A DNA stretch of 64,000 bases from positions 86,001 through 150,000 of the forward strand of contig JAIGNY010001483.1 in the NCBI GenBank assembly GCA_020152595.1, read 5' to 3'. Below the pieces are notes generated by a model. The model searched no databases, was not told the DNA's origin, and was given only the letters and a program-made list of their open reading frames with translations. The position numbers and the translations under genes were made by a program. Below, piece after piece: positions 59,260 to 64,000 of this stretch; position 1 is the first letter of the stretch, and each line of letters starts with the position of its first letter. The stretch comes from Chiridota heheva (Eukaryota > Echinodermata > Holothuroidea > Apodida > Chiridotidae).

Positions 59260-61490
59260 GGAGGGTTAGTGGGGATTATGCAGAGACATATCTTCTACTT
59301 TTTATTTTAAATAAGAAAAAGTTGATCAAACGTACCCCGTGAAAGTAACATTTTCGTCCACTGCCACAGAATTGGTGATACAAAATGAAGTGACTGGTGG
59401 ACCAAATGGAAAATCAACTTCTGTTCCACAATTCTGATGGAATGGAAGGGTCCGCACTTTTGCATTCCATATATAACATCAAGATCTTTTAAAACCCCAG
59501 ATTGTGGACAATAATATCAAACGTCAGATTTAGACACCCCTCCCCTCAAATTTTGGGCAGTGACTATATACGATTCGGGCACTGTCTACAGGTTCTTAGT
59601 TTGATCATTTCAGGCCTTTTCTCTAGCTGTGCAGACGCTGGTGACAGTGAAACAGGACAGCATGCTGCATCTACATCTTGCAATCAATCCCCTAAGAAGG
59701 ATATTGAACTCACAACAAAGACTTCCCTTTAAAGCATTGTATGCTTCTGACATGAAAATATGGTGCTACGATGTACCAACTACCTCAAACTTTTGAGTAA
59801 GTCCAAAGTAATTGGCATTAAAATGATGGTAGATGACGTATCCTGCCATCTACGCCATTTCCCAATTTGGGCAAATGCAATAATTGTTGATATTTCTCAT
59901 ATAAAAAAATCTTTCAAGCCATCACATTGTCAGTTTGTATTTGCTTCGGGTATGTTACATTTCACACTCTCAGCTTTACAATTCAAGAGAGGGAGTGAAC
60001 CAGCTTTGGGTGGACAATAGTGAGATAACACCTCCCCCTGTATGCCCTACATGCTATGCACTACATGCAATACAGAGTGAGACTCCGTCCTATCTGTTTT
60101 AACGTGGAAATCGCCTCAGTCCTAAAATCACGACTACACCGTCCATTTACGTCACCAGTTACATTGTAACTACTGTACTTGTGGCAGATAAAAATATATA
60201 GTTAACTTCTCCGGTTTTTGCTATTAATCTTGTAGCCAAAACATCTGAAATTATTAAACATGAGTAAAAAAGAAAGCCAAAATTGTATACTTCTTTCAGC
60301 TCAACCGTACGTTTTGAAACTTTTTTTTTAACGAGGGTGCACAACACCAATGCGCGTAATAATAAATATAACGCCAGCGAACTGGACGAACGTGCCCGAT
60401 GCGCGGCACGTGCCGGTGCAGTTATTTGATCAAAATGTATTAATGGATACCTTTGTTTTGTTTGTAGAACAGTATTCTTGGGCTGAAGAACGTTTAATCT
60501 AAAAGGAATATGATAGGACAGTGAAATAAGGACACAACATAATATTTTCGATGTAAGCAAATTTAACTTTTTATGTAGTTTGATCTTGCCGGGCCGAATT
60601 TCAAGTGCACCCATTTCGCTTTTGTCGACGTACGAACCTGGTTTCGATCATCCAAAGAAATTCTGTTCTGAATTTCCTAACTATCGTGATTGCAAATTTA
60701 AAATTAAAGGGAAAAGACCATCAGCAATTTTACGGTTCATCAAAATTGTATCAATTTCAGTTGGGGTGGGGGTGGAAGGTGGGGTCTTTCAGCTATACCC
60801 AGGAGAGACAGGAGGAATTCAGGCCAATGGGGGTAGAAAAATATGTACGGAAACTTTCTTTATTTAAGATGATGTGGATCTGAAACAGGAATAGGACCCT
60901 TAGTTCCATAAGAGTAACATAAATACCTGAAATTCGGAAGATATAATTCTGTCCTGTATTAATTATGTCTTTTCCGTGCACGTTCATTAGAACGATCCAA
61001 AGCAGCTACAATCTTGGACAAAAAATTTGGAACACTTAAGATATTTTCTTACACCAATCTGAATCATGTGCTTAACTGCAATATGGGATTTATTTTGTAT
61101 ACTCTCCCTAACCCCCTCCCTCCCTTCCTCCTTTACTTTCCCTTTCAATGTTGATTTAAATATACAAACCAAGTTCAAAATGTCTCAACAATGATAAATG
61201 GGGCGGGGCGGGGGCGTGGGAGGGAGAATGAATAATTCCGGGGAAATTAAGAGAATGTATATATTCTAGGGATAAAATTAGACAGAGGATGACCCTTTTT
61301 TTAAACACAATTTCAGATTGAAATAAAATAACACCACAATCATCATTTATCGGGGCAAATTCTTCAAATTCTAAATGTATGCCAATATGTTGCAGTTAAT
61401 TTTCTATATACGATTTGTTGGTGGACTTATTTTGAAACTAGAATCATTTAACTTTTCAAAGGGCATATACTACAGTATATCTTATAAGTA
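58426..61490. other. Unassigned DNA
   Basis: Several short open frames (59012-59194, 59502-59732, 59760-60020, 60159-60614 minus strand, 60580-60883) have no recognised domain. A GC-rich patch with AACGTGCCCGATGCGCGGCA lies at about 60.39 kb. G-rich runs occur at 61.2 kb. I cannot support any gene here. Confidence 0.4.
59205..59255 (+). repeat. Poly-A/poly-T inverted tract
   Basis: About a dozen A followed by more than thirty T, then GAGGGGGAGGG. It could form a hairpin or be a fused pair of poly-A tails in opposite orientation; nothing on either side decides. Confidence 0.9.
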
Positions 61491-61499
61491 TTAATGAGA

Positions 61500-61761
<262 letters not shown>

Positions 61762-64000
61762 AAAGCAGCAATTGTTTTTAAGTTGGGTCCCCTTCTAGCG
61801 ATTTTTTTTAAATTTGGGCAGGCTGATTAGATTAACAGCACTTATCCCAAATTATCAAACATGCGCGGTTCTGCTGGGTATTTTGGGTGCCTGCTAGGCT
61901 GCATAAACCACTGATTTAAAAACAAATCGGGACCATTTAGAATAGATCTGTCAGTACTGCTACAATTTGAATTGAAAAACGAAATAATCAAAGCCTTCTG
62001 AGACGGAGAATGAAACCAAAAACGCCAGGACCATGGGGCAACGGACGATCCCATAACCTTCATCTCACGGGGGCAATGGGGAAAGAATTGCTCTCCATTT
62101 CACGAGGGCAAGAGGGAAAGAAGTGCCCTTTCTGATATTTATTTAAAGTCTTATTTTCACACTTGCTAATGAGAATAACGGTTGTGATACATTTTGATCA
62201 CCATGATTAGATGATAGGACTCAAGTGGCCGCATAAAAAAGTGCTCTCTCCTTGAGTTTCACCCCTTGCCTTTTTCGCACGCAGACGTACCATGAAACCA
62301 ACGATAGGGAACAACAATGGAAACTCCTGTATTTGTGCATTTTGATTAGTTCTTAGTACACTTCATAATGATTTTCAGTAACACAATTTTAATTGAAAAA
62401 ATATGACAGTAGACCTAAATTTAGTTCAAGTTAATTTTAGGCGCTTTACTTAAATTGTTGACGCTTCCGGTTGACATGGTGTTGCATGTCAACATCCTTT
62501 CCATTCATCTGTTCAATATCTTGATTGTCACCTCAGTTGCTTAGGACGCATTTGGCAAACTACAAATGAATACACACTTCCATTTACTTCATTAATCAGA
62601 TGTCTTAAACTGCTTCCGATACGCCATGTTTTATACGCACGATTTTTTTGTACGCCCGACTTCAACTTTTACGCTACGCTAGCATGGCTGGTGTTCAATA
62701 GAATATGAATTAATTAGGTACATTTACTTCGGCGCGCACAGTTGTGAGAAGGTAGCAAGCCAAGTAGGCCTAGGTGAACATTTCTTCTTTTTACGGGTCT
62801 TAGTTTATAATTATTGAATTTATTTATTATATGTGCCCAAGTTTTTAGACTAAGGGATACATACCAGAAGTTACGAAGGTTAACTTTTTCAATTTAAAAT
62901 AAACGAGGAAAACAATATAAATATCTTGGAAAATGTTCGCAAAACTGGCGTGGGTCATGAATATTCCACTATTTTATACTTAATTTTCCATTATATAGCT
63001 TAACAAGGAAAACTGTATAAATATTCATTTTCTGTGATCTGAGAAAATATGCTAAAAATGTAAAATGTTATCCGTTTTCAATTTTAAGATGGCTGCCATT
63101 TGGTTTCTCAAGAAACTAAATCCAGAGTTGACCCTAAATCTGCTATCATAGCGTGTTAGGTAAAAATATATCTCACAATAACAGGAAAAAACTGTTAACA
63201 AATAAAAACAGAAATTGTCTCTGAACTGAAACTGGCTAGTTTAAAGACTGGGCTATGCTACAACACAGGCCGTGCTACAAAGTGAAACATAAAAATACAT
63301 ACACAGTAGAAAATAAAGTAGGCACGGAAAGAGGGCCCAAAGGCCACACGAAAAACAAGCCTGACAACAGCCAGGGACACAAAAGTGTTTACAAAACACA
63401 AAGGATTAATTTCAGAGCCATGAGAAATGGTCTCTAATCTATAAAGCACATGGATAAAAGTCCCAAAAATACAAAACCCAACTCTATCCTAAATCCTGAA
63501 ATAGCATCTGTAAATATTTTGTGTTGTTTAAATAAAAGGTATAAACTTAAATCCTTTTTAAAGGAGACATATAGTCTGTTATAATCCTTATTTCATGTAA
63601 TAGAAATGAAAATAACAAATTTACTGACCAAGTTTCATAACTCCCAAAGCAATCTAACACATTTTTTGTAATCATTAAAAACTTTAATACTACTACTTGA
63701 TAGTACCATGGGAGTTACCATTTTGATTTCAAAACATGCAGAATATGATGTCATCAGCTCAGCAGGCTGTTGGAATGCTTTGCATTTCTGTATAATCTAC
63801 CTCAAGTTTTCTAGCATATGAAACAATTGTTTTTCTGTTGTAAGGGTCAAGGAAATTTGTGTGTACACATGAAAATATCAAAACATGCTGTTAAAACTGT
63901 TTGCCACATCATTTTTGAATACAAAGTTTAATCACATTTATAAAGAAATGCATTATAATTTTCATGTCCGTGTAAGGGTGTTTCAGCTGACGTCATGAAG
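61762..64000. other. Unassigned DNA to the window end
   Basis: No supported gene. Near 63.56 kb TTTAAAGGAGACATATAGTC resembles the outer end of TTAA-type elements, and if so the rest of the element runs off the window. CATTTCACGAGGGCAAGAGGG near 62.1 kb repeats in part CATCTCACGGGGGCAATGGGG just before it. Confidence 0.35.

Noticed and set aside
59760-60883. Cluster of short frames at 59.8-60.9 kb as exons of a second gene
   Set aside because: No conserved domain, and no set of splice sites that links the frames in consistent phase.

Overview
This window is animal genomic DNA, probably from a marine invertebrate. The evidence is low gene density, long AT-rich introns with GT-AG borders, tRNA-derived SINEs, a 5'-truncated LINE, many small inverted-repeat transposons and frequent microsatellites. 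The domain style (Ig and FN3 modules split by introns) together with the repeat mix suggests an echinoderm- or hemichordate-like deuterostome, but no sequence here proves the phylum. Most of the 64 kb is repeat-derived or anonymous non-coding DNA. I see no rRNA or functional tRNA gene, no CRISPR array and no bacterial-style operon.

The one host gene I can assemble lies on the + strand from about 12.75 kb to 45.66 kb. It has twelve exons: a signal-peptide exon, a linker exon, three immunoglobulin domains each split over two exons, one fibronectin type III domain split over two exons, a 13-codon linker exon, and a last exon with a hydrophobic tail. Splice phases agree at every junction. The product would be a secreted or membrane-anchored cell-surface protein of about 560 residues, in the general class of Ig/FN3 adhesion or receptor-like molecules. 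One FN3 exon carries an apparent single-base frame break, which is either an assembly error or a real lesion.

Layout: 1-12.7 kb is upstream DNA holding copies of several dispersed elements (hairpin-ended elements, foldback elements, two tRNA-type SINEs, an element rich in GCATACG motifs). 12.7-45.7 kb is the Ig/FN3 gene; its introns contain a degenerate LINE (16.7-19.6 kb), a hairpin-ended element interrupted by a Harbinger-like MITE (28.0-29.0 kb), a Kolobok-like TTAA element that still encodes the start of a THAP zinc finger (29.3-30.3 kb), a foldback element at 36.5 kb and several minisatellites. 45.7-48.2 kb is 3' UTR and downstream DNA. 48.2-52.9 kb is bounded by a large inverted repeat and holds two hAT-type MITEs, a foldback element and an 11-copy, 75-bp tandem array that starts at the end of that foldback element. 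53.3-64 kb holds a LINE 3' fragment with a microsatellite tail, a SINE nested in another repeat, a local direct duplication, and a long (TA)n tract.

The strongest findings are records of transposon history: nested insertions whose empty target sites can be read from other copies inside the same window. The host-gene findings are the FN3 frame break and two possible alternative C-terminal exons with different hydrophobic tails.
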